A DNA stretch of 64,000 nt from Candidatus Omnitrophota bacterium (GTDB lineage: Bacteria; Hinthialibacterota; Hinthialibacteria; Hinthialibacterales; Hinthialibacteraceae), in NCBI GenBank assembly GCA_040755155.1, contig JBFMBP010000070.1, forward strand, positions 1 through 64,000, read 5' to 3'. The notes below the pieces were generated by a model that ran no database searches, was not told the DNA's origin, and saw only the letters and a program-made list of their open reading frames with translations. Of the stretch, positions 23,608-32,647 are shown piece after piece. Within the stretch, counting starts at the first letter, position 1. The number at the start of each line of letters is the position of its first letter. The position numbers and the translations under genes were made by a program.

Positions 23608-23913
23608 TTAGGCGTTATTCATTCTTTTTTTTGAGAGATCGGGATTTCTCTTGCCATGTATTACAGCAAGGACTATTACCTTCTCGTCAACGATAATGTA
23701 TAGGATTTTGTATGGAAACTTTTTAATGAGGCATTTTCTGACGTCTTTGTATTCTATGGGGTGCGCAAAAGGGATTCTTTGTATGAAATGAAGGCTGGAA
23801 TCAACTTGCAAAATAAAATCATAACCTAATCCCTTTCTTTTATCCTCATACCAAGAAAAAGCATTCGTTAAGTCATTTTCCGCCTCTGGCCTGATAATGA
23901 CTACATATTTCAT
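23608..23913 (-). CDS. ParE/RelE-family toxin
   Basis: The 101-residue protein fits the ParE/RelE toxin superfamily: VVIIRPEAENDLTNAFSWYEDKRKGLG at the N-terminus, RIPFAHPIEYKDVRKCLIKKFPYKILYIIVDE in the middle, and VIVLAVIHGKRNP near the end. The F-P-Y-x-I-x-Y strand and the terminal HGKRNP are typical of ParE-type toxins paired with TIGR02574-like antitoxins. Members either inhibit gyrase or cut mRNA on the ribosome. Its ATG overlaps the stop codon of the antitoxin gene (TAATG), so the two are translationally coupled. It converges on the second pseudopilin gene with only 16 bases between stop codons. Confidence 0.9.
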   Translation of the reverse strand: MKYVVIIRPEAENDLTNAFSWYEDKRKGLGYDFILQVDSSLHFIQRIPFAHPIEYKDVRKCLIKKFPYKILYIIVDEKVIVLAVIHGKRNPDLSKKRMNNA

Positions 23914-24131
23914 TATTCGCTCACGATCCTTCTATAAACGACATTCCATGGCGAACCCGCTTCCGGATTTTGGCGATATTTTTCCAGCCGCTCATCGATA
24001 ATATTTTTTTCCTCTTGGGTAAGTTCCACCGAATCCGCTTTTGCGGATATCGTATCCCAAATCTCCTCGACCAATTGGATTCTTTCGGGGATAGACAATG
24101 CAAGAGCATCTGTTGCGGTTATTTTCTTCAT
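23913..24131 (-). CDS. Antitoxin of the ParE/RelE module (addiction module component, TIGR02574-like)
   Basis: The 72-residue protein begins MKKITATDALALSIPERIQLVEEIWDTI, the characteristic N-terminus of this antitoxin group, and ends with a conserved segment EKYRQNPEAGSPWNVVYRRI that would wrap the toxin. GAGG six bases upstream selects the ATG at 24131 over an in-frame ATG at 24146. The stop codon overlaps the toxin start (TAATG). The short helical protein lacks an obvious DNA-binding domain. The identification rests on the N-terminal pattern, the tail and the coupled toxin. Confidence 0.88.
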   Translation of the reverse strand: MKKITATDALALSIPERIQLVEEIWDTISAKADSVELTQEEKNIIDERLEKYRQNPEAGSPWNVVYRRIVSE

Positions 24132-24219
24132 ATTTTCCTCTTTCATTTTTACGCGCCATAACGAATAAATGTTTCGTCTATTCGAAATAAGAAAAATTGC
24201 CTCTTTTCACTCATCCCAT

Positions 24220-25317
24220 TCACCGAATCGCCAACAGCGCGCGGTAGAGATTACGGCTGTCTTCGTCGGGAGATGTCTGCGCTTGCTTGGCCAGTTGGTA
24301 CAATTGGTATTGAAAATCCTTATCCGTCGCATAAATTTCGTCAATTGTTTGCTTGATTAACGGCAAGCCGCCAGCTTGATCCATCGCCTTTTGCAACGTC
24401 TTTCCCGCTTGAGAATACTGGCCGTTGGCGAACTGCGCAAAGGCTAGCCGCACCGCAATCGGCTTCGCTTGGGGATAATGCAGCGCCGCCGAGCCGTATT
24501 CCAGCGCCGCTTCCCGGTATTGCCGCCGTTGGAAGAGCGCATCCCCCTGCCGCACCAGCTGCATTACGGGGCCGGAATCGCGGTTGCTCATGGACGGCGC
24601 TGGCGCAGGAATGTCCGAGGATAGGTTTTCTGGAGGAGAAGATGGAAGATCGGGGGACGACGATTCTTCTTTTCGATCGGTAATGACATCACCTGAGGGA
24701 GACAAATCGTATTGGAGATAGTCCTGTTCGTCTTCCAAGCCCTCTTCTTCCGCGAGAGATTCCGCCGAAGAATCGTATAAAGGCCATGCCGGCCGCAACG
24801 CTTCCTGAATCCATAGGGGATAGGGAGGCTGAATCATCATGCGCACCCATTGGCTATCGACTCCCGAAGCGGAACTCCCGCCCGCGCTTTGCGCAGCGTT
24901 GCTTGGCGGCGAGTTCGACGTTCCCCCGATTCGTCCAAGTTCCCCTGCGGCTCCCCACTGGGAGGCTTCCATATTCCGTCCGCCGAGAACCATCCCATCT
25001 CTGTAACTTCCCATAAGATTTTTGCGAAGCAGAATTTCCTCGTAATTTTCGCGGTAACGTTCGCTGTAAGGGATGGTGGAGTCTTTCTTCTTACTCTTCG
25101 CCCTGGGTGGGGTGGAGGTATGGCCTCCATTTCCCTCAGAGGTGGATTTTTTCGGCGTTTCTATCCCGGATGCGGTTTTTTTGCTGTTTCGAACGCTCGG
25201 CGACTCCATGACGCTGCGGCCTTCCCTGTATCCAACTCCCAACTGCCCCGAACCATTGGCCGGAAAGAATAAAAGGCACATGGCTATAGCTACTATGGAG
25301 AAAAATCGATTCGCCAT
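24220..25317 (-). CDS. Secreted TPR-repeat protein of unknown function
   Basis: The 365-residue protein has a signal peptide (MANRFFSIVAIAMCLLFFPANG), a long low-complexity region rich in Ser, Pro, Lys and Gly (about 30-245), and a C-terminal helical domain of about 100 residues. The latter looks like two or three tetratricopeptide repeats: QGDALFQRRQYREAALEYGSAALHYP, then AVRLAFAQFANGQYSQAGKTLQKAM. TPR units mediate protein-protein contacts. The protein may serve as an envelope scaffold, but no partner is indicated by the neighbours, which are toxin-antitoxin genes. I chose the ATG at 25317 because it opens the signal peptide and has GGAGGG upstream; a longer frame to 25401 has no such feature. 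Confidence 0.72.
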   Translation of the reverse strand: MANRFFSIVAIAMCLLFFPANGSGQLGVGYREGRSVMESPSVRNSKKTASGIETPKKSTSEGNGGHTSTPPRAKSKKKDSTIPYSERYRENYEEILLRKNLMGSYRDGMVLGGRNMEASQWGAAGELGRIGGTSNSPPSNAAQSAGGSSASGVDSQWVRMMIQPPYPLWIQEALRPAWPLYDSSAESLAEEEGLEDEQDYLQYDLSPSGDVITDRKEESSSPDLPSSPPENLSSDIPAPAPSMSNRDSGPVMQLVRQGDALFQRRQYREAALEYGSAALHYPQAKPIAVRLAFAQFANGQYSQAGKTLQKAMDQAGGLPLIKQTIDEIYATDKDFQYQLYQLAKQAQTSPDEDSRNLYRALLAIR

Positions 25318-25436
25318 GATCCAGCTCCCTCCATCAAGACGCTTTAGAAAAGCCGCCGCATCCGGCAATCCTCTCGTCCTTTCTTTTTCAATCCAAAACA
25401 ATTAGTAACCATCAATTTCAATATTATAGTGAAGAT

Positions 25437-25655
25437 TCAATCAAATTTATATTCCGTTTTTTCCCCTTGCTCCAGTTCTTTGATTCCTATCAATATCTCT
25501 TTAATAAGCGAATGCGTCAAATCCGGATTCTCTTCGGCGCATTTGCCCAGACGCGCCCAATGCTCAATTTGGCCATCAATCGATCGATGATCTATCTGGC
25601 CAATGGCTTTGGCCTCATTAATAAGTTCATCGAAAATCTTTACGGCTGTCGTCAT
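25437..25655 (-). CDS. ParD-like antitoxin (PF11903-like), apparently without toxin
   Basis: The 72-residue protein reads TTAVKIFDELINEAKAIGQIDHRSIDGQIEHWARLGKCAEENPDL and continues with a Glu-rich tail. This matches the ParD-like family: a ribbon-helix-helix-type N-terminus, the HRSIxxQIEHWARLGK core and the ENPDL turn. Such proteins bind DNA and are thought to act as antitoxins. The gene 74 bases upstream, on the same strand, is the broken reading frame at 25730-26152, which might be the remnant of its partner. No ParE-like frame is adjacent. Confidence 0.78.
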   Translation of the reverse strand: MTTAVKIFDELINEAKAIGQIDHRSIDGQIEHWARLGKCAEENPDLTHSLIKEILIGIKELEQGEKTEYKFD

Positions 25656-25729
25656 GATCTTTACCTATCACTTAATTATAGCATTTTGATATTATTATTC
25701 ACTTTTTAGTTGTCAACGATTCAGTTTGC

Positions 25730-26152
25730 TCACTCAGGATATTGGTTCAATACCGCTCGAAAATACGGCGAAAAGTCATGAGTGATACTAGGGGCAGCAT
25801 ATCCAGCGCGATGAGTAAGAACATCCATTCTGACAACGCGTATCTCTGGATGGTATCTATCCGGATAAGCCGATGGATGATCGTACATCTGCTTCAATAC
25901 GTGGATTGGAATGAGATACCAATGTTTCTCATCACCGCAAATCCATAACTCGTATTGGGCACGCAAAGTATTTGGATTAATATTAAATTTGTAGTTACCT
26001 GTTCCAGGACTACAGTATCAAGCATGGACAAATACGCCTCGCAACTGGTACGTCTCGCGACCGTACAGTACTGCTGTTGATCTTGGAGCGATCATTTCGA
26101 AAACCGCCTCTTTAATTCGGATTTGCTCAGGTTGTGATGATTTATACGCCAT
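25730..26152 (-). pseudogene. Gene of unknown family interrupted by an in-frame TGA
   Basis: An ATG at 26152, with GAGAGG six bases upstream, opens a frame that stops at a TGA (26018-26020) after 44 codons. The same frame then continues without further stops to 25730. Read through, the product would be 140 residues, with segments APRSTAVLYGRETYQLRGVFVHA, then YCSPGTGNYKFNINPN, then AQYELWICGDEKHWYLIPI and SITHDFSPYFRAVLNQYPE. The codon context (VHA-stop-YC) suggests an original TGG (Trp). I do not recognise the family; ELWICGDEKHWYLIP suggests a small enzyme or nuclease-like fold, but this is not established. TGA is a normal stop codon elsewhere in the window, so a recent nonsense mutation or a sequencing error is most likely. 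Confidence 0.65.
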
Positions 26153-26389
26153 CGGCGCCTCTCGCGATTGAATTACTTTCTATTCATCCGCCCATTTTCA
26201 TTCTTCTTCAATAATTATAATAGAAAAAAAACGGTATTTAATCAATTCAATATTGCTACTGATCCCGAACCCCCGTCTCTTTCAATCTCAATATGAAAAC
26301 ATTGCGGCTAGCAGTCCATTTTCCCCATAGAAGCCAGGCGCCGATTCATTATAGAATAAAGCATATACTTATTACGGGGAGAATCGATT

Positions 26390-27334
26390 ATGGAAACGAA
26401 AATCGTATTGGCGATCGGCGAGACGCTTTGGGATTTGCTGCCCAGCGGCGAAGCTTTGGGCGGAGCGCCGTTCAATTTCGCATACCGGGTCAACTCGCTA
26501 GGACATAAGGGCATGATGGTCAGCCGCCTGGGACGAGACGATCTCGGCCTTGAAGCGCATAAGAAAATCCTGGAATTGGGTATGGACGATTCCTTTATGC
26601 AATGGGATAAGGAACTGCCCACCGGAACTGTGCAGGTGAACCTGGCCGATCAAAACCATCCCGATTTTTACATCGTTCCCAACGCCGCCTACGACCGGAT
26701 CGAAATCACCAGCAGCCTGCTGGAAATGGCGGAAAGAGCGGATTGCGTCTGTTTCGGGACGCTGGCCCAGCGCTCGCCCGTCTCGCGGCGCACGGTGATG
26801 AAATTGTTGGAGGCGGCGGGAAACGCCCTTAAACTTCTCGACATCAATCTGCGCAAGAATTGTTACGGCGAAGAAACCATCGCCGCCTCGCTGGAAATGG
26901 CGGATATTCTGAAACTGAACGATTCCGAAGCCGGCTATTTGCGGAAATTGTATTCCATACAGGCCGCCGGCATAGACGGCTTTTGCCATGAGATCGTCCA
27001 GCAATGGTCTTTATCCCATTGCCTGGTTACTCTGGGCGAGAAAGGTGTATTCGCCCAGGCCAGAGATTGCGAAGGCATCTACGTTCCCGGCTTTCAAATC
27101 GAACTAGCCGATTCCTGCGGATCCGGCGACGCCTTCGCCGCCGGCTTCATCGCCCGCTATCTGGAAGGGAACGCGTTGGAGGAATGCTGCCTTTTCGGCA
27201 ACGCTTTCGGAGCGTTGACGGCCGCCCAATCGGGAGCGACGACGCCCATCGCGCCAGAAGAGATCGAAGCGTTTCTCAATGCGGATATTCCCCGCCTCTC
27301 CGATCCGGAGTTGGACTATTTTCGCGTAGGCTGA
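26390..27334 (+). CDS. PfkB-family sugar kinase, fructokinase-like
   Basis: The 314-residue protein is a PfkB kinase of fructokinase length. It has IGETLWDLLPSGEALGGAPFNFAYRVNSLG at the N-terminus, which matches the fructokinase subgroup (GGAPxNxA), and the C-terminal DSCGSGDAFAAGF with catalytic Asp247. LLDINLRKNCY corresponds to the family DxNLR motif. It would phosphorylate fructose or a similar keto-sugar with ATP in the cytoplasm. GGGGAG precedes the ATG at 26390. It is followed by the signal peptidase gene after about 100 bases. No sucrose or mannitol gene is adjacent, so the substrate is inferred from the subgroup only. Confidence 0.88.
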   Translation: METKIVLAIGETLWDLLPSGEALGGAPFNFAYRVNSLGHKGMMVSRLGRDDLGLEAHKKILELGMDDSFMQWDKELPTGTVQVNLADQNHPDFYIVPNAAYDRIEITSSLLEMAERADCVCFGTLAQRSPVSRRTVMKLLEAAGNALKLLDINLRKNCYGEETIAASLEMADILKLNDSEAGYLRKLYSIQAAGIDGFCHEIVQQWSLSHCLVTLGEKGVFAQARDCEGIYVPGFQIELADSCGSGDAFAAGFIARYLEGNALEECCLFGNAFGALTAAQSGATTPIAPEEIEAFLNADIPRLSDPELDYFRVG

Positions 27335-27440
27335 CGCCGCCATCGATTGCGCATCTTTCGAATCGCGTGTTACAATACCTCAAGGGGAATCGTTTTGAGA
27401 AAAAATGCGTTTGGAAACGGACATCGAAAGAGGGCAGCTT

Positions 27441-28139
27441 ATGACGAGCGAACTGCGGAAAAAAATCTGGAATTTTTGCCGGGAATGGGTTGCGCCATTT
27501 CTTCTCATCGCGCTGGTTGTTACTTCGTTTCGTTCCGCCATCGCCGATTGGAACGACGTGCCCACAGGTTCCATGAAGCCGACCATCCTGGAAGGCGACC
27601 GAATTTTCGTAAACAAACTCGCCTACGATCTGAAGATTCCCTTTACCACCTGGCATGTAACGGAATGGAGCGCCCCGGCGCGGGGGGATATCGTGGTTTT
27701 CTTCTCGCCGGAAGACGGCAAACGATTGGTCAAGCGCGTCATCGCTCTGCCGGGCGACATCGTGGAATTGCGAGACAATATGTTGTATTTGAATAACCTG
27801 CCCTTGAATTACGAACCGTTGGAGAAAGAAACCATCGATCAAGTCGAACCGGATTTACAATCCCGCTGCCAATTTTTCTGCGAGAATCTTATCGGTATAA
27901 AGCATCCCGTCATGATCGATCCCTCCCGCCCGGCCATGCGCAGTTTCGGTCCCGCCGAGGCGCCGGATAATTGTTATTTCATGATGGGAGACAACCGGGA
28001 CAATAGCGCCGATTCGCGATATTTCGGCTTCGTCGAACGCCGCCGCATCGTGGGCCGCGCCAGCCGCGTGGCGCTTTCCGTCGACCGCAACGATTATTAC
28101 CTGCCTCGCTGGGATCGATTCCTGCGCAAATTGCCTTAA
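27441..28139 (+). CDS. lepB: Signal peptidase I
   Basis: The 232-residue S26 peptidase removes signal peptides on the outer face of the inner membrane. One N-terminal membrane segment (about 14-32, WVAPFLLIALVVTSF) is followed by box B PTGSMKPTI with nucleophile Ser44. The box D segment RLVKRVIALPGD carries the general-base Lys98, and box E GDNRDNSADSRYFG is intact. The spacing is normal for Gram-negative enzymes with one membrane anchor. I chose the ATG at 27441 because GAGGG lies seven bases upstream; an in-frame ATG at 27405 is possible. It probably serves the many secreted proteins of this genome. The hairpin repeat at 28257-28319 follows. Confidence 0.93.
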   Translation: MTSELRKKIWNFCREWVAPFLLIALVVTSFRSAIADWNDVPTGSMKPTILEGDRIFVNKLAYDLKIPFTTWHVTEWSAPARGDIVVFFSPEDGKRLVKRVIALPGDIVELRDNMLYLNNLPLNYEPLEKETIDQVEPDLQSRCQFFCENLIGIKHPVMIDPSRPAMRSFGPAEAPDNCYFMMGDNRDNSADSRYFGFVERRRIVGRASRVALSVDRNDYYLPRWDRFLRKLP

Positions 28140-28256
28140 GCGGATTTATAGAAACGCATTGTAAAATTAAACGATAAATTCCCTCGCTGGAACAATTCGG
28201 GAAAAGATCAAAGGCAGGCTGCGCCATGCCTTTGCCACCCCGACAACATCTTTGAG

Positions 28257-28319
28257 GGGAGGGCGAGGCTCCTGCCGAGCTGTATAGATACAATGGTTCG
28301 CCAGGAGGCTCACCCTCCC
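28257..28319. repeat. GGGAGGGCGAGGCTCCTGCC inverted repeat
   Basis: GGGAGGGCGAGGCTCCTGCC (28257-28276) and GCCAGGAGGCTCACCCTCCC (28300-28319) form a long imperfect hairpin between lepB and the convergent response regulator gene. The sequence type resembles short dispersed repeats common in intergenic regions of related bacteria. It may act as a bidirectional transcription barrier. Confidence 0.7.
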
Positions 28320-28341
28320 ATCGCTATAATAGTATCATGAT

Positions 28342-29745
28342 TTATATTTTATCGGCGTCGTCAAACAAGGGCGCTTTCAATTGCAGGCAAGCGTCAACGA
28401 CTTCCGGATCGTAAAGAACGCCCCTATTCTTCACGATCTCCTCAAACGCCTTTTGCTCGCCGAGGGCGGGCCGGTAGGGACGATGGGAAGCCATGGCTTC
28501 CACCACATCCGCCACGCCGATGATTTTCGCCTCCAGAATAATATCGCTCCCTATAAGTCCATTAGGATATCCCGAGCCGTTCATTCGTTCGTGATGCTGC
28601 AAAATCATGCGATCGATCGGCCAAGGAAATTGGACATGCTTCACGATTTCATATCCTTCCCGCGCGTGCATCTTTATCAAGTTGAATTCCTCTGCTCTTA
28701 ATTGGCCGGGTTTGCTCAATATTTCGCTGGGGACGTAAATCTTGCCGATATCGTGAATCAAACAACCTAAATTCAGCCCTTCGCGGCGCTCGCCATTCAC
28801 CCCCATGACTTTAGCGATTTCCACGGCGAGACGGGCGGCGCGCTGTTGATGGCCAGCTGTGTAAGGATCGCGTTTTTCCACCGTCATGGCCACCATTCGA
28901 ATCGTATGTATCAACGTCGTATGCAGCCGGTCGAAATAATGGCGGCTTTCTTCTTCCAGCCGTTTGCGTACCGTGATATCCCTGGCGATGGCGGCGACGT
29001 ATTCTCCCGTTTCCAGTCCTACGTAAGCCAGCGAGATTTCCACGAAGAAATTTTCGCCGGATTGGCGATGGAAAAGGGTCTCTATTTCCGGGAGTTTACC
29101 GTTTTGCAGTCTCTTAACCGTCTCCTCCCACGTCGCTTGATTGAAAGTGGGCGAGAGATCGAACATATGTTTTGCCAGCAATTCTTTTCGCGAATATTCC
29201 AATTTCTCGCACGCCGATTCGTTGCAATCGGTAATTTGGCCGGTGCGCGCATTGAGTATAAAGATGAGATCGCTGCTCAGTTGGATGATGGCTTGAAATT
29301 CCTTGTTGGCCCGATCGATATCCCGAAAGGTTTTTTCCCGTTCGCGGCGGATATGCAAGCCCCAAAGGCGGCTTTCGTGATACATGGCGGCATGTTTCAA
29401 AGCGCGCTTCAAACCTTCGATTTCAATCGTATCTTTTTGAATGTAATCGAAGACGCCTTCTTTGACGGCTTCGACCGCCCGATCCATTTCGGCGTAACCC
29501 GTAAGTATAAGAATGGCGGGAGCTTCCTCGCGCTCCATGATCTTCCGCGCCAGTTCGATCCCCGAAGGAGCGGGCATCTTCACATCGAGAACGAAAACCT
29601 GATGCGATCGTTCGCGAACGCGCTTCAAGGCCTCTTCGCCATTGGCGGCAAGATCGACGCTCCACCCCAATTCCAAGCCAACTTTCTCGACGATCGAACG
29701 GACGAACGAGTCGTCATCGGCAATGAGAATACTGTACGATTTCAT
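28342..29745 (-). CDS. Response regulator with PAS and HD-GYP output domains
   Basis: The 467-residue soluble protein has three domains. An N-terminal receiver (about 1-120) has the acidic pocket ADDD, phosphoacceptor Asp in VLDVKMP and Lys in YIQKD. A PAS domain (about 150-265) is followed by an HD-GYP phosphodiesterase domain (about 275-455) with GCLIHDIGK, HHERMNGSGYP and VADVVEAM. HD-GYP domains hydrolyse cyclic di-GMP. The full HD and GYP residues are present, so activity is likely. It is the last of three co-oriented signalling genes and probably receives phosphate from one of the kinases encoded upstream. I chose the ATG at 29745 because AAGGG precedes it; an in-frame TTG at 29763 is possible. 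Confidence 0.92.
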   Translation of the reverse strand: MKSYSILIADDDSFVRSIVEKVGLELGWSVDLAANGEEALKRVRERSHQVFVLDVKMPAPSGIELARKIMEREEAPAILILTGYAEMDRAVEAVKEGVFDYIQKDTIEIEGLKRALKHAAMYHESRLWGLHIRREREKTFRDIDRANKEFQAIIQLSSDLIFILNARTGQITDCNESACEKLEYSRKELLAKHMFDLSPTFNQATWEETVKRLQNGKLPEIETLFHRQSGENFFVEISLAYVGLETGEYVAAIARDITVRKRLEEESRHYFDRLHTTLIHTIRMVAMTVEKRDPYTAGHQQRAARLAVEIAKVMGVNGERREGLNLGCLIHDIGKIYVPSEILSKPGQLRAEEFNLIKMHAREGYEIVKHVQFPWPIDRMILQHHERMNGSGYPNGLIGSDIILEAKIIGVADVVEAMASHRPYRPALGEQKAFEEIVKNRGVLYDPEVVDACLQLKAPLFDDADKI

Positions 29746-29892
29746 AGGCTTCCCTTTTCTCAACGCCTTAATCTTCGGTCATAGGCATAGAAGAAACCAA
29801 TAGTGTGATCCCTCTCATTCTAAGCATAGAAATAATTCATTCCAGTACACGATCGACAAATCCTGCCCTATCTTCACGAATGAATTCCATGC

Positions 29893-32379
29893 TTATTGTA
29901 TTTGTCTATTCCCATCTTTCCTCGGCAGAATAATCGTGAATTTCGTTCCTTTCCCCGTTTCGCTTTCAACCCTGACTCCGCCGCCGATTTGCTTGACAAT
30001 TCCATAAACGGTAGAGAGACCGAGACCCGGCCCTTGCCCCACTCCCTTTGTAGTAAAGAAAGGTTCGAAAATGCGGGGCATAATTTCCCGATCGATTCCG
30101 CAGCCGGAATCCGCTACCGTCAATATTACATAGTCGCCGGGTTGGATATCTTCATCGGAGGGTATGTCTTCTTCGCGATAGGAAACGTTCTTCGTTTCCA
30201 GAAATATTTTCCCGCCCTGCGGCATGGCTTCGCGGGCATTGAGAATCAGATTTACGATGGCGTGTTCCACTTGTCCGCGATCCGCATCGATTAGTCCCAG
30301 TTCGGAATCGAGATGGAAGATTATTTCGACGTCGTCTTTAACCATAAGGCGCAGCATACCCTTCATATCGTTCAATAAGTCGTTCAGATTCGTCCGTTTC
30401 AATTGAATAATCTGTTTGCGACTGAAGGCCAGGAGATGCCGGGTGATGGCGGCGGCGCGGTTTCCTTCATTCAGCACGTCGTTGAGATCCTGATAGAGAG
30501 GATCGCTGGGATCGAGTTTCTGCAAGGCGAGCGTGGAATAGCCGATGACGGCCATCATGGAATTGTTGAATTCGTGCGCTACGCCCCCGGCGAGTCTTCC
30601 GACGGCTTCCATTTTTTGCGCTTCGATGAGCCGCGCTTCCATTCGCTTTCGTTCCGTAATATCGCGGGCGATGCTCAACGCCGCTTGTTTTCCTGAATAT
30701 TCCACAAGGCAGCTCTTCACTTCCACGGGAAAGACATCGCCATTTTTGCGCCGATGCTTCGCTTCGAAGAAAAGACATCCATTCCGGCGCAACTCGTCGA
30801 ACGCTTTCGGGGCATTTTTATCGATTCCCTCCTCGACGATGTCCTGCAACAGCAAGCCCAGTAATTCCTCGCGGTTGTATTGCAGACTGTCGCAGGCCGC
30901 TCGGTTGACATCGAGCATAGACCCGAACAAATCGTGAATAAAAATGGCGTCGCTGGCGCTGTTGAATAAGGTTCGATACCAGTGTTCCGACTCCCGCAAC
31001 GCTTGTTCCGCCTTCATTTTTTCGGTTACATCGTCATAGATGGCGATAATCTCATCGTTTGGCAGTTTATAGACATAATTTTCCACCCATTGGGATATCC
31101 GCTCATCGCTATAAAGCGAGAGCGGGTGGCGAATCGGTTTGCCGGATTTCCATACTTTCTGGAATACTTCGAAAAGCCCCAATTGGCAGACGCCGGGAAA
31201 CACGTCTTTTACGCTTTGGCCGACAATTCGATCCCGCTGGACTTGACTGGATTTTGCGCCCGCCTCGTTCATATCCACAAAAATAAAATCGCCGCCGTCA
31301 TCCTCGGCTCGATAAACGGCGGCGCCGCTTCCCATATTGTGAAAGAGTTCCCGATAACGCGCCTCGTTATCTTTGAGTTCTCTCTCCATGCGCCGGCGTT
31401 GTTCCATCTCCTGCGTGAGTAGTTTATTGGCGTTCAGAAGATTGGCGGCGCGCTCTCGGATTTTATCCTCCAAATGATCCATGTGGTGGCGCAGATTCAA
31501 AGACATCGCATTGAACGCTTGCGCGAATTCTCTCAATTCTTTGCCGAAGGGAAGCGGGATTTCCTTGCCGAGATGCGATTCGCCGGTGGAAATTTTCAAC
31601 GCCTCATCGCGGATCGACGATAAAGGCGCAAAAAGAAACCGGCGATTCAACCAATATTGGAAAAGAAAAAGAAAACCGAGAAGCAGCAAGAGCAGACTGG
31701 AAAGCGCCCAGGAGAATCGTCCGGCCTCGCGATACGCCTCGGATAAGGGAATGCGCAAGGAAACGGCGGAAACCACTTCCCCCACATGGCGTTGGAAACT
31801 TCTATCCGCGCCATACCGATCGATCATCTGCCGGGGCGCATTCGCCGGCTCGCTATGGCAACGGAGACACGATTCTTCCATCGTTTCTCCCCGGCGCAGA
31901 AAAACGAAATAAGGCTGGCCGTTATAACGGCGGATGTCGGACTGCTCCAACAATTTGGGATTGGTATTTAAATCGCTGAGGAACGATTTCTCGTATTCGT
32001 CCGCTTCGTTTTCGGGACTGCGCGCATTAATCGCGCATTCTTTATAGTAATAATCCGTATCCGTCAGTTCGTCGAAATATTTTTTAATGATCCGGATGGC
32101 ATAGGTCGAAGACATCCAAACCGGTTCGAAATAATCCTCTCCTCGAAAAGGTTCGCTTAATTCGAACAATTTCGGCTTTAAATCGCGAGCGAAAAAGGAA
32201 TGGATCGCCAAATTGTGTTCCAGAAGCAGCCGGGCTTTGAATTCCGCTTCCATCAACGCCTGCCGCCGCATATTGATATTGACGAGAATGACAACCAGTA
32301 CGGCGGCGGCTAGAAAAACGAAGGCAGTAACAATATTGACAATAACGCGAATATTCCATTGTGTTCCATACATCCGCAT
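29893..32379 (-). CDS. Membrane histidine kinase with c-type-heme (DUF3365/Tll0287-like) sensor domain
   Basis: The 828-residue protein has an N-terminal membrane helix (about 12-34) and a periplasmic sensor of about 190 residues with one c-type heme site CLRCH (171-175) in a DUF3365-like context. A second helix (about 223-244), a HAMP-like linker and two PAS domains (about 345-460 and 465-585) follow. The transmitter has HisKA (GGVAHEFNN, phospho-His602) and HATPase_c (NLILNAREAM, ADSGCGID, GQGPGLGLSTVYGI). There is no receiver domain. The heme suggests sensing of redox state or a small gas. GAGG seven bases upstream favours the ATG at 32379 over in-frame ATGs at 32415 and 32433. The HD-GYP regulator starts 148 bases downstream and is a plausible partner. 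Confidence 0.9.
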   Translation of the reverse strand: MRMYGTQWNIRVIVNIVTAFVFLAAAVLVVILVNINMRRQALMEAEFKARLLLEHNLAIHSFFARDLKPKLFELSEPFRGEDYFEPVWMSSTYAIRIIKKYFDELTDTDYYYKECAINARSPENEADEYEKSFLSDLNTNPKLLEQSDIRRYNGQPYFVFLRRGETMEESCLRCHSEPANAPRQMIDRYGADRSFQRHVGEVVSAVSLRIPLSEAYREAGRFSWALSSLLLLLLGFLFLFQYWLNRRFLFAPLSSIRDEALKISTGESHLGKEIPLPFGKELREFAQAFNAMSLNLRHHMDHLEDKIRERAANLLNANKLLTQEMEQRRRMERELKDNEARYRELFHNMGSGAAVYRAEDDGGDFIFVDMNEAGAKSSQVQRDRIVGQSVKDVFPGVCQLGLFEVFQKVWKSGKPIRHPLSLYSDERISQWVENYVYKLPNDEIIAIYDDVTEKMKAEQALRESEHWYRTLFNSASDAIFIHDLFGSMLDVNRAACDSLQYNREELLGLLLQDIVEEGIDKNAPKAFDELRRNGCLFFEAKHRRKNGDVFPVEVKSCLVEYSGKQAALSIARDITERKRMEARLIEAQKMEAVGRLAGGVAHEFNNSMMAVIGYSTLALQKLDPSDPLYQDLNDVLNEGNRAAAITRHLLAFSRKQIIQLKRTNLNDLLNDMKGMLRLMVKDDVEIIFHLDSELGLIDADRGQVEHAIVNLILNAREAMPQGGKIFLETKNVSYREEDIPSDEDIQPGDYVILTVADSGCGIDREIMPRIFEPFFTTKGVGQGPGLGLSTVYGIVKQIGGGVRVESETGKGTKFTIILPRKDGNRQIQ

Positions 32380-32451
32380 TCTTATTCCTCTATCCTCTTT
32401 GCCTTCCAACAGCATAATAATACCAACCTGCATTGAGATTGTCGCTTTTTA

Positions 32452-32543
32452 TCCCTCTCCCAAGATTGGGAGAGGCTAGGTGAGGGTAGATAGGATTAGA
32501 CTTTTATTTCCCTCACCCTAGCCCTCTCCCAAAGGGCGAGGGA
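32452..32543. repeat. CCCTCACCCTAgCCCTCTCCC palindromic repeat, copy 1
   Basis: CCCTCTCCCAAGATTGGGAG followed by AGGCTAGGTGAGGG, a 20-25 base spacer, then CCCTCACCCTAGCCCTCTCC and CAAAGGGCGAGGG. Both halves are hairpins and are also inverted repeats of each other. A near-identical unit lies at 43286-43377, a related one at 37017-37109 and a half unit at 54334-54373. It occupies the gap between the two histidine kinase genes. Confidence 0.85.
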
Positions 32544-32647
32544 ATTTATAAGCAACAAACCTCACGCAGGCTGGTATAACATTCTTCTTATAAACAGCCG
32601 TCCTGCGGGCGCGCCGATTCCTGCTTCCATCGAGTTATGGAGAATAA

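Noticed and set aside
26018-26020. TGA as a recoded tryptophan or selenocysteine codon
   Set aside because: TGA is used as the normal stop in other genes here (for example tadE and cpaE), and no SECIS-like structure is evident just downstream; mutation or sequencing error is simpler.
28846-29784. Plus-strand open frame of about 312 codons
   Set aside because: It is the shadow of the HD-GYP response regulator on the other strand; its sequence has no family signal.
32452-32543. CRISPR-like array
   Set aside because: The palindromic repeats are dispersed singly between genes and are not spaced in tandem with unique spacers.
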